A stretch of DNA of 64,000 nt. Source: Malachius bipustulatus. Its lineage: Eukaryota > Arthropoda > Insecta > Coleoptera > Melyridae. The stretch lies in NCBI GenBank assembly GCA_910589415.1, contig OU342633.1, forward strand, positions 35,656,210 through 35,720,209, given 5' to 3'. Under the pieces are notes generated by a model. It was given only the letters and a program-made list of their open reading frames with translations. It made no database searches and was not told where the DNA came from. The translations under genes and the position numbers were made by a program. Numbering within the stretch: the stretch's first letter is position 1; each line of letters opens with the position of its first letter. Positions 1 to 12,085 of this stretch are shown here, in pieces.

Positions 1-940
1 TTGTGGAAGCTCCCGTTTTTGAATGAAAAGGGAGAGATGTTGCAAGAGTCTTAAAGATTACTAATATCGTAAAAGACATCTTCTCTTTCCTCGCACTGCT
101 AAGGAGGAAAAGAATGCTTGCGCCCGAGAAAGGCGACAATAGTCTCGTCAACATAAAACATCTCAAAAAGTGGCTAAAGTTATAAACAAGCGAAATAAAT
201 GTGAAAATACAACAAATAAATAGGTAGTTCTCCTTAAATTATTCATCCCCCTTTATATTTCATAATTAGCCTCGAATTTACCGTCCCGTGTAAAACTCGG
301 GACATAATAAATGAATTACCCCTCCTCTTTTTACGTAGACATACCACATACACATGTGAATATGGACGTTTTACAACTTCTCTCTAAATTCATATAACAG
401 CACGTCCAGGCGGTTTTGTCTGCCAGGAAGAGGCTTCGAGGGACTCTATGGCTACCTGGCGGGCAACGCAATGGCCGTTCCTGGGGGAATTAATACGAGA
501 GATCTGCGATATTTCAGCGAGAGCGGCCGTCGTAATAGTTCTCTATTACATTATGACCCCTGACGAGGGGGTGCTGTTACGGAGACAATAAAAGCGAGAA
601 GGCTTCACGACTCTCCAACAGTTCTGCCGCAGTGCAGAAAACGGACCCGTACAACCCCCCGCTAGTTACGGGATATTATAACATAATGATAAAGTGAGCA
701 CAGGCGGGACGATTTGGTTGTATCTTTACTTATAATAAAATGATGAAAAGTTTAAAGGATCGGGTTAACTACATAAAAGATGACATTATGATGAAATGAA
801 TACACTTTTCGTATTGGAAAATGGTGACGAAATTATAACTTAAGCCAATGACGTAAATAAACAATCGTGTCAGTTGCGGTTAGTGTCATATTATGTCAAT
901 TTGTGGTTAATTATTTGATTGAAAATGACTTCATTGTTCG
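1..940. other. Unannotated AT-rich stretch
   Basis: I see no open frame of note, no RNA gene and no repeat here. A less AT-rich patch around 400-680 stands out from its surroundings but matches nothing I recognise. The scattered-word domain described next begins just after 940. Confidence 0.5.
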
Positions 941-2215
941 ATTTAAGCACTTACCGCAAATGATCTTTCAATTTAACCGCAAATATCTTTTTTATATGGC
1001 AGTGGGTAAGACTAGTTACTTTATATAAGCGTAACTAAGTCTATGTCAAGAAAATTCAGGGTTTTGCTGCAAATGATACATACGGGTTTTGCCGCAAATG
1101 ATACCTACCTACAATTCACGTTTGCCGCAAATGGAACTTTTTTTTCGATAAGTATACCTACCAATTTTTCTGCATCAAAATAATCACAATTTTTTCACTC
1201 TGATTGATAGGTTTTAATTCGGAAATTATTTTCTCTGCCTTACCGCAAATCCTAGGACCTGTTACGAACGCAGATGATGCTGTTTTCGATTTAACCGCAA
1301 ATAAAATATCTTCGGCAGCATATCCACCGCAAAATCTATTATTTCACGAAAATATTTTTTTAACAGCAGTAATAAAAATTTCCTTTTACCGTAGATAATA
1401 CTCTTTATAATTTGACCGCAAATGAATTAAACCAATAAAAAAAAAAATTGCCGCTAAATTTTAATCAGTAGCCATTTAATCCAACTATTGAAGTGGCGTG
1501 AAATGACGTAATGCGGCAAACAGAATTTTTTTGTAGGTGAACGGCTAATTCACTTTGTTTTTATTATAATCGACGATTTTTCCATTATGACTAATGACAC
1601 TGTTATACTCTATCACCGCAAATGACTTTTACTTTACTGCAAGTATGGATACTCAAATCAGGACTGATAACGATCACAAATAGGTAGATATAATATAAAA
1701 TGACTCAAATGCATGAAATTACGCTTGCCATAAATGACATCGTTACTTCAAATGACCCAATAAAACTTAATGATAAACATAAAATAACTTTCGACGTAAT
1801 ATTCTTCAGCTACGACAGTTGTCTGCAAATTATTCTCGCAGACGGAAGGATACGGTTATGTTTTCATTCTTACTGCAAATGATACTTACCGCATATGTGA
1901 CGTTATTCATTATTATGAGTAAATATTCCGTTACCGCAAATGATATTTTGTAAATTTAAAGAGACATCCTCAAGTACTGCAAACAACACGTCTCTGCCGC
2001 ATATGACACAATTAATTCGTTACTTTTATTACAGCATACTTTTACTGCAAATGAACCTAGCCGCAAATGATACCAGCGATGCGGCTATTTCTTTTCTGCC
2101 GCATCCAACCGCAAATAATCAATGTAATTATTTGCCGAAATTCACACAATTTATTAGTTTTAATCATTTTAAACGCAACTTTTAACGTAAAAAGAAGAAC
2201 GGTATAGTTACAAAT
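941..2215 (+). repeat. ACCGCAAAT-word domain A (forward orientation)
   Basis: A nine-base word recurs at irregular spacing in AT-rich DNA. Exact ACCGCAAAT starts at 953, 976, 1242, 1294, 1415, 1615, 1933 and 2108. GCCGCAAAT starts at 1091, 1124 and 2060. Weaker forms such as CTGCAAATG fill the gaps. All strong copies are on the plus strand, and here the word is often followed by GA (for example GCAAATGATA). Spacing is irregular, so this is not a simple satellite. The short frames at 1204-1398, 1700-1882 and 1940-2185 run through the words and look like by-products. The same word returns at 18.0-21.5 kb and, inverted, at 22.9-25.3 kb. Function is unknown. Confidence 0.8.
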
Positions 2216-4007
2216 GATCATGACGTGTGTGGACGCTTTGTCGCATCCAAGAAATAATGCTTAGTATTTTCTTTAAACCTAATTTGAAGTGAAAACATTA
2301 GGCTTTCCCCTGGCAGAGTCGTCATTATCCTTTCCCTTGGAAACGGGGAAATAAAGCACTCAGTTCAAGGATCGTTTGGGTTTAATTCCGAAATAAAACG
2401 AGTTTGGGATCATCTTCATTAAAAGTTACATGGGAATTGTGTTTGTGTTTATATGAATTAAATGTACCGTTAAAATTATTATCGTTGCAATATTTGATTA
2501 AATTTATTCAGATATGTGACGTAAGCGGAATTTGTTGAAATTTTCCTGAGAATTTCACGGAATCTTGGACTAAGAATTAAATTTCTTAGTGCATTTGGAT
2601 GAACTGGTCTTTGTAGAAAAATAACATGATTTAAAAGCAACTTTTTAATTATCTCGGCTTTTTGAACTAATCCCAAGTTTCACAATCCCTTTTAAACGAG
2701 TATTCCTCGTTTTCTTTGTAACGTTAACGCTGCGAACTGTTTTAGACAAGAAAAGGCTCACTACGCTCGACCAGACTGAAATCATTTCATTTTTCATAAT
2801 TGAAATTTGAATTTTCAGTTTATTAAAATAATATAAAAGAGATAAAATTGAATAAATTGTTTGATGTTTTCTCTTTTTACTATATTCTTTTTACTTCTTT
2901 ACTTATTGCTTCTTTCTATTAGTGTATTTTTTAACAAAAAAAATACACTATTGAGGACAACATCACTTTTCGAAAATCACCCAAACTCATCAAATGTCCA
3001 CCGATCATGACCCCAGATCACGAAAAAGTGGTTTTCCAAAATTCACCTGCCCACAATATTATTTAAATATTTATATATATATATTTCTCCAAAATCACGA
3101 TTTTTCGATTTTAAAAACGCTCCTGTAGCTTTATCTTTCAAGATTAGTGAACAAAATTTTGGATTCTTGTAAAACTTTGGAATGACTTTGGATTTTCGTT
3201 GAAAAAATTTCCAAAAGTCACGTTACTTCTACAGGGTGTCCTTTCAAAGTTCCAAAAATCCGGTCCTTGAGGCACGGTTTCTGGCCGCAGTTTTCAATGT
3301 AGGGGGCTAAAATTTTTGTGAGAGTAAGATGTCCACAAGTAGTGGTCTGGTATTGCACTTGAGCAAAATCAGCCGAGCCGTTTCAAAATGGCGACCATTT
3401 GAATTTTCGGAAAAATTTACTATTTTTTGAACCCCTGTATGAGCAAGATGGCAAAAAAACTTTGAAATCAAATTAACAGGATTTGAAGAAAATTATTGGA
3501 AATTTGAGTTAATGCAATAAAATTAGCATATTTTCCATTAATAAGCCAGTGTCGTGGGTAGGAAAAGGGTAAAAATGTGTAAAATAGTAATTTCTATAAC
3601 CGTTTATGAGTCCATTTTTGAAGAAGTTGAACCGAAATTTTACATTTTTTTTTCTTTAACATATAATTTAATGTCTTAGCTTCAATTCGCCTCGATTAAT
3701 GTAGCACTTCAAACGAATAATAAAAAAGTTTTTCGCTTGTGCAGAATTAGCTTACACTTGTATAAAATTATTAAATCGATTAAATGGTTCGCAATTTCTT
3801 TTTTTTTTCACATTCAATTATGAATGGTTCTGAAAATTAGAAGAGCAATCGCAACGACAATTAAATCACCTACATGCAGGTGAAAAAAGTATTCAAATTG
3901 GTCTTTTAATAACTAAGATATGACTAATTTAAAAAATAAAATGTGTAGGTGTAGGTATCTACCTGACGTACTACATATACCTACGCGATCAGCACTACAA
4001 ATTTGAA
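2216..4007. other. AT-rich stretch with one perfect hairpin
   Basis: No gene is visible. The stretch contains T-rich low-complexity sequence around 2850-2935 and a hairpin annotated separately. Around 3232 there is a CAGGGTGTCC word resembling a MITE end, but no matching partner end is found nearby. Confidence 0.45.
2920..2950. other. Perfect 13-bp hairpin, 5-nt loop
   Basis: The arm TAGTGTATTTTTT (2920-2932) is the exact reverse complement of 2938-2950, with the loop AACAA. It resembles an intrinsic terminator, but in a eukaryotic context it is more likely a chance or MITE-derived AT hairpin. Confidence 0.7.
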
Positions 4008-4008
4008 A

Positions 4009-4093
4009 CGAACCGTGGCCAGTTCATGACACCCTTGCCTAACAAACTGTTGGTGCGGGTTCGAAACCACGAGAGGATCATTCTTTTTTTTTT
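4009..4093 (+). repeat. tRNA-derived SINE head (partial)
   Basis: The sequence contains a full B-box match, GGTTCGAAACC at 4058-4068. An A-box-like TGGCCAGTTCATG lies at 4016-4028, about the tRNA-like distance upstream. The intervening CCTTGCCTAACAAACTG is typical of an anticodon-arm region in tRNA-derived SINEs. A run of ten T at 4084-4093 would terminate RNA polymerase III. The cloverleaf is not intact (the A box is degenerate and the acceptor arms do not pair well), so this is a SINE head or tRNA pseudogene, not a working tRNA. A full SINE body or tail is not evident downstream. Confidence 0.55.
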
Positions 4094-4350
4094 GGTAGGT
4101 ATATGGGGTTTTTTTCAAAAAAAAATCGGATTATTTTTTCATTATATTCATTATAAAAAAGAATAGGAAGAAAATATTTATTTTATTATTGAATCGCATA
4201 AAAATACACTATTTCTGCGATTGATGCGCAAGAACGGTTTTTTTTACTATTCTTACTGTATACCGTCCTGTAATACATGTTTGAGAGAGGGGGTGTTGAG
4301 TGAAGAACTGATCCCCAGGAGTATTTTAATTTAACCAAAAGCACCCAAGT

Positions 4351-4507
4351 CCGAGGAGTTGACTCGACCGCTCTCCTAGAAAAACTTCTTGTCCATGTCT
4401 AGAGTGCTGAACTGATAAAGTTCCTTCATTTGTATATAAACCACCTTTTTTTATAATGTATGATCTTTTCTTTTTTGAGTACTTGACTCAGCCACCCCAC
4501 AAACGAT
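4351..4507 (+). repeat. Dispersed GAGTTnACTCG repeat, two copies
   Basis: GAGTTGACTCGACCGCTCTC lies within 4356-4376, and a weaker relative runs from 4477 to 4507, ending in CACAAACGAT. Closely related copies occur about 49 kb away at 53153-53177 and 53840-53870; the last also ends in CCAAACGAT. The shared sequence is short, so the parent element is not identified. Confidence 0.5.
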
Positions 4508-5479
4508 CCCATTATGCTCATATTTTATGAAACAGTCAGTGAACCCGAATCCAAGAATGAAATCAAAGTATTTGTTTTAGTTTTATTTAAAGGAAGGCAA
4601 TCAAAACAAGAAAATTATATTAAAAAAAAAAAAAATTAACAGCTCCATTGTAGTCATTAATGAATCTGCATCACTCTGTATATCAACCCTCATATTTAAA
4701 AACTCCACAAGAAAGTGTATTTTTTCTGGCAACTATTAACTGAAATTCAAATTCTTGTTGTCTCAGTGAAAGGTATTTATGGCCGCGGCGGGTCTTTATG
4801 GCTTACCATAATTACATTCAACACAGTTAAAAGTAACGCCGTTTTCGTGGATCTACGGCCATTTTAAGGGCGCCGTAACAACACGTAATGAAATCTGAGA
4901 TCTTTTATTATTTCATTTCGGGGGAAAGTCAAAGATTACTGCCCATAAAGGACTCATTTCTGAGGCGATGAAAAAATTAGTATGATCCGGGTGGTTAAAT
5001 TTACAGGTCTGGGGATCTTTAGGGGATTGCTTATAAAATTGATTAAGATGCTTTGAGGGGTGGGATTAGTTCGTAATATAATGTAAGTTTGAGTCGTATT
5101 TTATTCATTATATTTCCCACGATAATTTTTTTTTAATCGAGACCTTGAAGTGTAACAATTTTCTACATATTATGTGAAGGAAAGCTAATTCCTTCATTCA
5201 TTTTATTATTTATTTTCCTCAGAATTCTAGACCTCGATTCCAAAATTTGAAAGGGTGGATAAAAAAACAATTCATTCGATTAAATTTGTGGCTATCACTG
5301 GTCTAGAGACCATCGGTTTTGAAATGAATGGCTTGAGAAAAATAGACTTATCAAATCAAGATTTAGCCACGGTTTGCCATGATTCTACGCAGGTAGGAGA
5401 GAAAATTCCGACTCAGGAGGGAAAAATAATTTTTGGAGACAATTGCTAACAAAGCGCGTGTTACACTTAACCAACATTC

Positions 5480-6220
5480 AAATGTTCCATAGTTGGTTAT
5501 TCACGTTTACATCCCCCGGACAAGACATGCAAGTTGTTTTACACTAACGCTCTCTCATTGGCCAGTGTTCATGATAGAACGACGGAATAAAAACAGCGCA
5601 CCATCTGAAGCTCTTCATCGATGCAGCAGCCCACCCAGGTCCACGACTCCCAGAGAAGGCCACCCAGGTGGTGGGGGGTTCAAGGCATACGGCTCAAGGC
5701 GGGGAGACTCTAGTACCCAACAAGCGGAGAAGACCAACCCTCGAGACTGCACAGCAAAAGGGAAATTCTTGGCTGAAAATCTTGTGCCGAGCCAACACAA
5801 GAACAACAACCAAGGAGACGTTTTAGTGGGTGCGAGTCCCACATAACCCTTCGTAAGGTATCCATAATGGAATTCCCCTCCTTGCTTAAAAAAAGAAACG
5901 CTCTCGATCGCAGCTCACATCGTTCTGACCATCGCTACTCATCCGAGAAATGTTACCCAGTCATCACGCACCAGCATCCCAGCCCCAGCCAGCCAGGGCC
6001 TGGTAGATCATCGAGACTTTCGACACGACCCATATCACCTGGAGAATGTTACCTAGCCAACCTTGGCCTCATCACCACACCTGGTGTCCCACCTACTATC
6101 AGGTCCGGTCCAGAGAGTAACACATGCTTGAGGATGAGCTGCAGACACCGTCTACTCTTAAGGGCAGATGAACTTTCAAGAAATTTTTCTTCCGACACCC
6201 TGTCATATATATTCGTAGTT
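5480..6220 (+). other. GC-rich block, possibly a retroelement untranslated end
   Basis: This block is clearly richer in G+C than its flanks and carries open frames of 117 and 118 codons on the plus strand (5493-5846 and 5867-6223). Neither resembles a protein family I know. The segment GTTTTAGTGGGTGCGAGTCC with CCCACATAACCC (about 5820-5850) forms a small GTGGG/CCCAC hairpin of a kind often seen near the 3' ends of insect non-LTR elements. I infer a decayed retroelement end. The alternative is unrelated unique sequence. Confidence 0.3.
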
Positions 6221-6229
6221 TGACGGATA

Positions 6230-6880
6230 TCTTCATATGAGACTACTTAAAGAAAATATACCCCACCTAATCAAACATCAATCGACCAAAACCAAACCAA
6301 GACCCTTTTTTTTCGGCGCTGCCACCAAAACATCCCGACTCACCTATATGCCTATATGCAAGAAAAGTTTTGCCCGAAAAAAGGTCACACCTAAAAGACC
6401 CCCCCCCCCCAAGTACCTCATCTGTACGCTGCTGAGCCATTAGTTTTTTCATGGTCCGTGAGTCGGATGTCTTGAAGTTTATTGGGCGCTCACCCACGTG
6501 GCTGCAAAGAAACCTAAATAGAGAGAAAAAGTCAGGAAACCTAGACGAGGATTCTTTTTTGGGGGGATATGCAAAATAGAGAAGGGTAAACTTTTTCTAC
6601 TATTTTGAAAACTAGGTTTAATCCCCTCTGGATCTCCGATCACATTATCCTTAATCCATTTAATAATAATGGTAATAGTCACCTTGCGATGCTCTTTCCC
6701 AAAATTCCCTGATCAGCCTTAACAAGCAGGCCCTTTTTAAAAGTAATTTGTCCCCTCAAGCTTTCCCGGGGGGTTAATTGGTCATCCGGGGGATTTGTTC
6801 CTCGAACCATTGACTAGTGTTCTTGTATCTCTTCCCATCCACTCAGAACGCGAAATGAAAATAAATATGGGGATGCTTGT
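6230..6880. other. No gene seen; short homopolymer tracts
   Basis: The stretch contains a C10 run near 6393-6402 and a G-rich tract near 6561. Frames on both strands are short, overlap each other and look incidental. It is bounded on the right by the TATTGA repeat of the non-LTR element. Confidence 0.4.
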
Positions 6881-6887
6881 TAGTGAG

Positions 6888-6905
6888 TATTGATATTGAT
6901 ATTGA
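6888..6905 (-). repeat. Microsatellite tail of non-LTR element, (TCAATA)3
   Basis: Three perfect TATTGA units on the plus strand lie about 80 bases beyond the stop codon of the retroelement frame at 6987. A short simple-repeat tail at this distance is typical of the 3' terminus of some non-LTR families that do not end in poly(A). It probably marks the element's 3' end. Confidence 0.55.
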
Positions 6906-6986
6906 TACTGAGGGTGTCAGATGCGCTGCGACCTGTTACAGATCTATTGTGCCCCCTCTTCTCTGCTCCTTTGGAGTATATTCCCT

Positions 6987-7700
6987 TCATTGAAGCAGCC
7001 TCTCCAACTCCGCTTCCCTTAGGAATTTCAGGATTGGAAGGGGATCAAGGCCTGGCAAAGCCCCCCCGTTGAGCTGGTGTTGGCCCAGAACATCGTTTCT
7101 TTCACGTTCTAGTGCTTCGCAGTTCATCAACTGGTGACGAGGCGTCTCGTTTTCTTCCCTGCAGAGTCTGCAAACGCCATCTTTTTCTATACCAAGTTTC
7201 CTCAGGTGTTCATTGAGCTTGCAATGACCTGTTAGGAATCCTGTTAGCATTCTGAGACTTCCTTTGTTGAGGGTCAGGAGTTTCCTTGACCTTTCTTGGT
7301 TAAAGTTCCCAAGGAGCTCCTTGGATTGTCTCAATCCTGAGAGGTTATTCCAATCAATTTCTATCAGTTTTTCTTCTTCCTTCCGAAGTTCTGCCTTGAA
7401 GAACGTGTCTTCAAGGCTACAGAATGGTTCTGGTCCTATAAAGGGTGTCGATGCTCCTTTTCTTGCCAATGAGTGGGCACGTTCGTTTCCCTCAATCGCA
7501 GTGTACCCTGGTATCCATTTGAGGTGAATTTTGTCCTCTCTGCCTAGTATATTGAGTTTTTGTAGGCAGTTTCATGCCATTTTTGAGCTGATGATGATGA
7601 CTGATGATAACTGCGCCATGATTTTTGCAATTTTTGAAATGTGTACCTTGTCATGTTCTTCATTCATCTCTGCTTGTGGTACCTCACGTTTCGGGAACTG
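6987..7700 (-). pseudogene. Non-LTR retrotransposon ORF2, 3' end (RNase H and CCHC), broken
   Basis: Read on the minus strand, this is the C-terminal part of a LINE polyprotein of the RNase H-bearing type (Jockey/R1/I-like). The end of an RNase H domain is visible around 7465-7535, with the motif WIPGYTAIEGNERAHSLAR matching the usual W-V-P-G-H...G-N-E-x-A-D-x-L-A-R pattern; the aspartate position is H here. It leads directly into a 160-codon open stretch (7469 to 6987). That stretch has a GFLTGHCKLNEHLRKLGI block (residues about 77-94) and a knuckle C100-x2-C103-x8-H112-x4-C117, followed by the EAL motif common in these elements. Upstream, an in-frame stop interrupts the RNase H domain near 7550 and only fragments can be followed to about 7700. 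Reverse transcriptase and endonuclease domains are absent. This is a 5'-truncated dead copy, as is usual for LINE insertions. Confidence 0.85.
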
Positions 7701-7929
7701 TATCGCTGACAACTGCCCTGCGAGATGGGTTAATACTCGAAACCAGTCAGACTATTTTTCAATGAAGTGATCATTGTACTGATTAACTAAACTTTTGATG
7801 TTTTATTTATTAATTCTTTTTGCCATTGCTACTTCTGCATAGTTCACAGGGTGACCCCGTAAAGGGAGTGAAATAATAAATAGTTAGGATTATTTTAATA
7901 ACATAATTTTTTTATATCTCCTATTTCCC

Positions 7930-8335
7930 AACTGTGTCTAGACGACCACAGTTGAAATTTCAAGGTTTGAACTTTGTCTGACATTTTGTTTAATATTTCG
8001 TCGAGGTGGAATTTTATACATAATCAGAGCGGGAGATTTGAAAGTAAACTTTCAGGAAAAAGTGGTGCGGACTTTTTTAATTCCAAAAACATCTGTTGTT
8101 TTTGTTCAACTATCTCCTATTTCCAAACTATTGGGTTATTTTAGGGCATTCTAGAACATGAAATAAACACAACGTAGGGTTCCATGACTAGACGATCACA
8201 GTTTAAATATTAGGAATTAAATATTTGCGACCATTTTGTTGCAATAGTTCGTCCAGGGTGGGATTTTCATATATAATTTCAGGGCGGGAGATTTGAAAGT
8301 AGACTTTCAGTAATAAGTGATTCGGACTATTTTTA
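7930..8335 (+). repeat. Direct repeat, two units about 250 bp apart
   Basis: The segment 7938-8075 recurs at 8188-8325. Shared landmarks are CTAGACGA-CACAGTT, the TTCGTC-AGG block, GCGGGAGATTTGAAAGTA and ACTTTCAG. The units are diverged, with indels, but collinear. A shared CTCCTATTTCC lead-in (7918 and 8114) suggests that the repeat unit is longer than the best-matching core. It may be an old tandem duplication or two copies of a dispersed element. Confidence 0.75.
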
Positions 8336-8340
8336 TGTCT

Positions 8341-10872
8341 AGGGACTAGCTTACATTACAACAATCATTAGACACCCCTGCGTAAATATAAATCATTCTC
8401 TGATAAGGCAGTAAATTCCGATTTCATATCTTTTTATTGTATCAAGCAATATAATAATTATTATGTAAACATCATTACTGCAGTTCGCCTTACGCCGCTC
8501 ATAAATCAATTTACCCACCTAAGCTTTCGAGCTTCTGGATTATTATTTAAAGACAACAGACGCTTCATAAAACTAAAAGAGAACCCCCGGGATAATTCTA
8601 CCTCGGCTTTGTCATTACACGTGTTGTTTATCTAGAAATCATTACGGTTAGTTTTCACATTAGCGGTCTATTTTGATGGTAATCCCTGCTCTCGCTCCTT
8701 TTGAAATTACTCCTAGCACGGTGGCATGACAAACTGCATGGCTAATGGGGAGCGCATTTGCATCGCCTCGCAAATACATCATCATGCAACTTGATTATTC
8801 CTCTGCAAGATCTTATATTTACATGTTATGCTGACTCTCTAGTCCTACTACTAGTGCTAGTATAGTAGTGCTCTCCTTATTAATTTACATGCCAGGATTG
8901 GTTGCTTGTTCGAGGATGGCATAACTTGATGGAAAACTTTTCATTAGGTACCATCAAAGAAGATCGCAGAGCGATCCCTCATTAGCTCCGAAACCGACAA
9001 TGTCATGGTAATATGAAGAACGGCTATGTCGTTCAAAGACGCTTTTGAATGAGAATGTCATAAAATTGGTCCTTTTTCCATCAGCTATCAGGATCCCTAT
9101 TAATTAATTTAACATTACGTGACAACAGCGGTTTTTCCAAGACTTCCCTGGGCTGTCGGCGGTTAAAACGTGAGTTGGCGGTTTGAGTGGAGCGTAAGGG
9201 GGTGGCAAACACGACGGGCGGGGGAAGAACAATAAGTGAACTAATTATGGCGAACAACTAACTGCCTGAGTCGGTTTGAATATTCAACACAATAGTTAGG
9301 CCCTTAACAATGTGCCTAGCGTCAGTATTGACAGCCCCCAGGGGGAAAGCCCCGGCTGAAGGAGGAACGAATAAGAGGGAATGTACTTTACCTAACCATC
9401 ATCTCTGTTGATTTTAATTCGTCAAGCCTACGGCTTCCGTTTGAAGTCTATTATTCTGAGCAGCGAGTCAAAAAACAGGTTGCTGTAATTGTTTCGATTA
9501 CTTAATTGGAAAGATGTAGCATAACTATTCTCGTCTCGAATAATTTGATTATGTATTATTACTTAAAAAAAATTACAGAAGTGGGATTAAATTAATTTAT
9601 GCTAGTGTTAGTTAGAAATTCCACTTTTGATTATGATTAGTCCTCCCGGAACCCTAGATCTGAGAAGTGAAGAGGTGAAGTAGATGAAAAAATTCATTCC
9701 TACGTATTATAATAACACGAAATTTGGATGGAAAAACAAAGTTACGTATGGCATGTTATGAGCATGAACTGAATACGAAATAATGGAATTGCAGATGAGG
9801 CATGGGAAATGGTTTCGCAACTGACATAACAAGCAGCGGCATTAAAGCAACCGACGTCTGCTAATGCCAATATCGGGTCTGAATATTAAATAAATGACGA
9901 ATCATATTTCACCCAAGCATCCATTCTTTGATTACCGGCTACGGAAAATTGGAAACAGAAGACTCGCCGTATCTCAATCAATTATTATTATCATCGGAAC
10001 GTGAATTGTGTAGCGAATTTTTACTTCAAAAACAATCAAAATTTGATTATAGATTCTACTTTTTCGATGAATAATTATGATTTTATCTATCTCTCCTAGC
10101 TCTCAAAGTAAGCACTAGCATTACCAATAGATTGAGCTGGTAGCACTCGAAATAACGTAATAGAATAAGAAAATTGCCTGCATAATTTTGATATCAATTT
10201 CACAAGTCTCTTCAGGAAAAATACACTTGTTCGTAAGAATGATCACTTACTAGTAGAATGTTAGTTTCCCAGGAGAACCTGAATATATGCAGAATTGCAG
10301 GAAGCGTAACTCTACGTAAGAGCGAGCACTTGTCAAACGTGCAGGATTTAGAAGAGCAAAGTAAACATTTCTGGGATATTTGTGCAATATGCAAGCCGGT
10401 CTATCATGGAACAAAGCATGTTCAAGAATCAGGATGAGAGCAACCGAATCCACTTCCGTAATTTTTCTATTTTACTATGACGTAAACATAATCTCGAAGG
10501 AGCTCCACGAGCGGTAGTAGGGCGATGTCTTGAAACTTATCTCTGGAAGACATTTCCAAAGTGCAACTCTCCAAAAAAAAAAAAAATGATCTCGTATATA
10601 TCAAGCCCAGACTGATCTCTTTCACTTTATCGTATCTCTTCTAGTGTACGAGTGAAACCACTCAAGTCTCAAGTTTTGGAGTCGTGGAGTCATCCTATGC
10701 AACCTGCTCTCTCAACTCTTCACCATGAATAATTGCTTACTAAAAGACTTAACTAGGTGAGAACATATGCACCTCCTAGAAGATTGAGATAAAAATGTCT
10801 TTGAGACAGCAGTTGATCTCTACATCCGTTAGTCAGATGAGATAGTTGTGAAAGTAAGAATTAAGGTAGGAA
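8341..10872. other. Unique sequence, no gene recognised
   Basis: Mostly non-repetitive. There are GC-richer patches at about 8570-8780 and 9120-9380. An imperfect local palindrome of CTACTA/TAGTAG words lies near 8840-8872. Minus-strand frames at 10212-10453 are short and overlap each other. Regulatory or conserved non-coding sequence is possible but cannot be shown from the sequence alone. Confidence 0.4.
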
Positions 10873-10918
10873 ACCTGTATTACCGTCACTGAGGCGTTGT
10901 AGTGTCGGTAATACAGGT
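10873..10918. other. Strong hairpin: 13-bp perfect stem plus 4-bp extension
   Basis: ACCTGTATTACCG (10873-10885) pairs exactly with CGGTAATACAGGT (10906-10918). After one T/T mismatch the stem continues with CACT (10887-10890) against AGTG (10901-10904), closing a 10-nt loop GAGGCGTTGT. The 46-nt structure is GC-balanced, so it is not a by-product of AT content. It is shorter than a typical animal pre-miRNA. It could be a MITE core, a structured RNA element or a protein-binding palindrome. Confidence 0.85.
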
Positions 10919-10999
10919 CCCCTTTTAGGAGAGAGTAAGAACTAACTGCAATGACAACTTTGAAGGTGACAAGACTTATTTGATGAAAATTTTTAAAGC

Positions 11000-11515
11000 C
11001 AAAAACGACTTAACGTCTCATTAAAATAGTTAAATAATAGAGAGAATATTAACTATCCAGAAAATTTACACAAAAATGATCGCTTGTCCGGATCAGTCGA
11101 TTGATTCTCCAAGTTTGATCCCAAGTCTCAACTTTATCCAAACGGTCGAGTGTCAAGAAGCGGTCGTGGTTAATGACGTTTTCGAGAGGTGAATTCTGTC
11201 AGGTCAAATCTCAAAATTGTGAATAGGGTTCACAACTGAAGAAGATTTTGAAGTCGCAAATGCGATTTTCGATATTGGACGACCATTTTGGAGTAAACTT
11301 CACGTTTCTAGAAGTTAGCTCTCCAAAATTCGTCGAAAATACGATGTTTATGACAAACGACAATAATTGTCAGATGTGAAAATTGGAGAAAAACCGTTAA
11401 AGTCATATAAATCATGAACGATCTCTAATGCGAAATTTGACTGAATTCTATCCAATCTTAAAGTGAAAACTTTACGTCGAAAATTCGGTTATTTAACTCC
11501 ATGAACTTTTTGGCA
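11000..11515. other. Lead-in to the tandem array, diverged relatives
   Basis: Words of the neighbouring array (GTTTCTAGAAGT near 11304, CTGTCAAATGTC-like strings, GTTAAGAA) occur here in weak form. The array probably once extended further left and has decayed. No gene is seen. Confidence 0.35.
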
Positions 11516-11519
11516 AAAA

Positions 11520-12085
11520 GTTTTCGTTTCTAGAAATCTTCTTTTTATATTCGTTAAGAAAATACATTTTTTGAGCAGTAACAGCTGTCAAATGTCATAA
11601 GTTAAAAAAAGCATAAATTTTACGCTTCTAGAAGCCATTTTTTAGTATTCTGAGATGAAGTTTTTGAGTAGTAACAGCTCTCAAATGTCAAAATTGTTAA
11701 AAACAGCATAAATTTTACGTTTCTAGAAATCAGTTTTAAGGTATTCGTTAAGAAGATGAAGTTTTTGACAAGTAAAAGCTGTCAAATGTCAAAATTGTTA
11801 AAAACATAATAAATTTTACGCTTCTATCTAGAAGCCATTTTTTAGTATTCGTTAAGAAGATGAAGTTTTTGACAAGTAAAAGCTGTCAAATGTCAAAATT
11901 GTTAAAAACATAATAAATTTTACGCTTCTATCTAGAAGCCATTTTTTAGTATTCGTTAAGAAGATGAAGTATTTGAGCAATAACAGCTTTCAAATGTCAA
12001 AATTGTTAAAAGCTGCATAAATTTTACGTTTATAGAAATCAATTTTAAGTTTTTGAATGGTTTGAGCTGTCAAATGGCAAAATAT
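11520..12085 (+). repeat. Tandem array, period about 104 bp
   Basis: At least five units. The anchor GAAGTTTTTGA-AAGTAA falls at 11761-11765, 11865 and 11969 (as GAAGTATTTG), giving a 104-bp period. Units carry AGCTGTCAAATGTCAAAATT, TAAATTTTACG(C/T)TTCTAG and GTATTCGTTAAGAAGATG. The two central units are nearly identical, while the outer ones near 11575 and 11670 are diverged, as expected of a small array homogenised at its centre. The word TGTCAAATGTCA also appears, inverted, in the repeats at 29.5-29.9 kb. Confidence 0.9.

Noticed and set aside
2920..2950. Rho-independent-type terminator
   Set aside because: The form fits (stem then T/A runs), but the window is eukaryotic and no gene precedes it.
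3232..3441. MITE starting CAGGGTGTCC and ending near ACCCCTGTA
   Set aside because: The two ends are not proper inverted copies and the interior has no symmetry.
5493..6223. Two plus-strand frames of 117 and 118 codons
   Set aside because: They lie in a GC-rich block with few stops on any frame; a 75-codon minus frame overlaps, no domain is recognisable, and composition explains their length.
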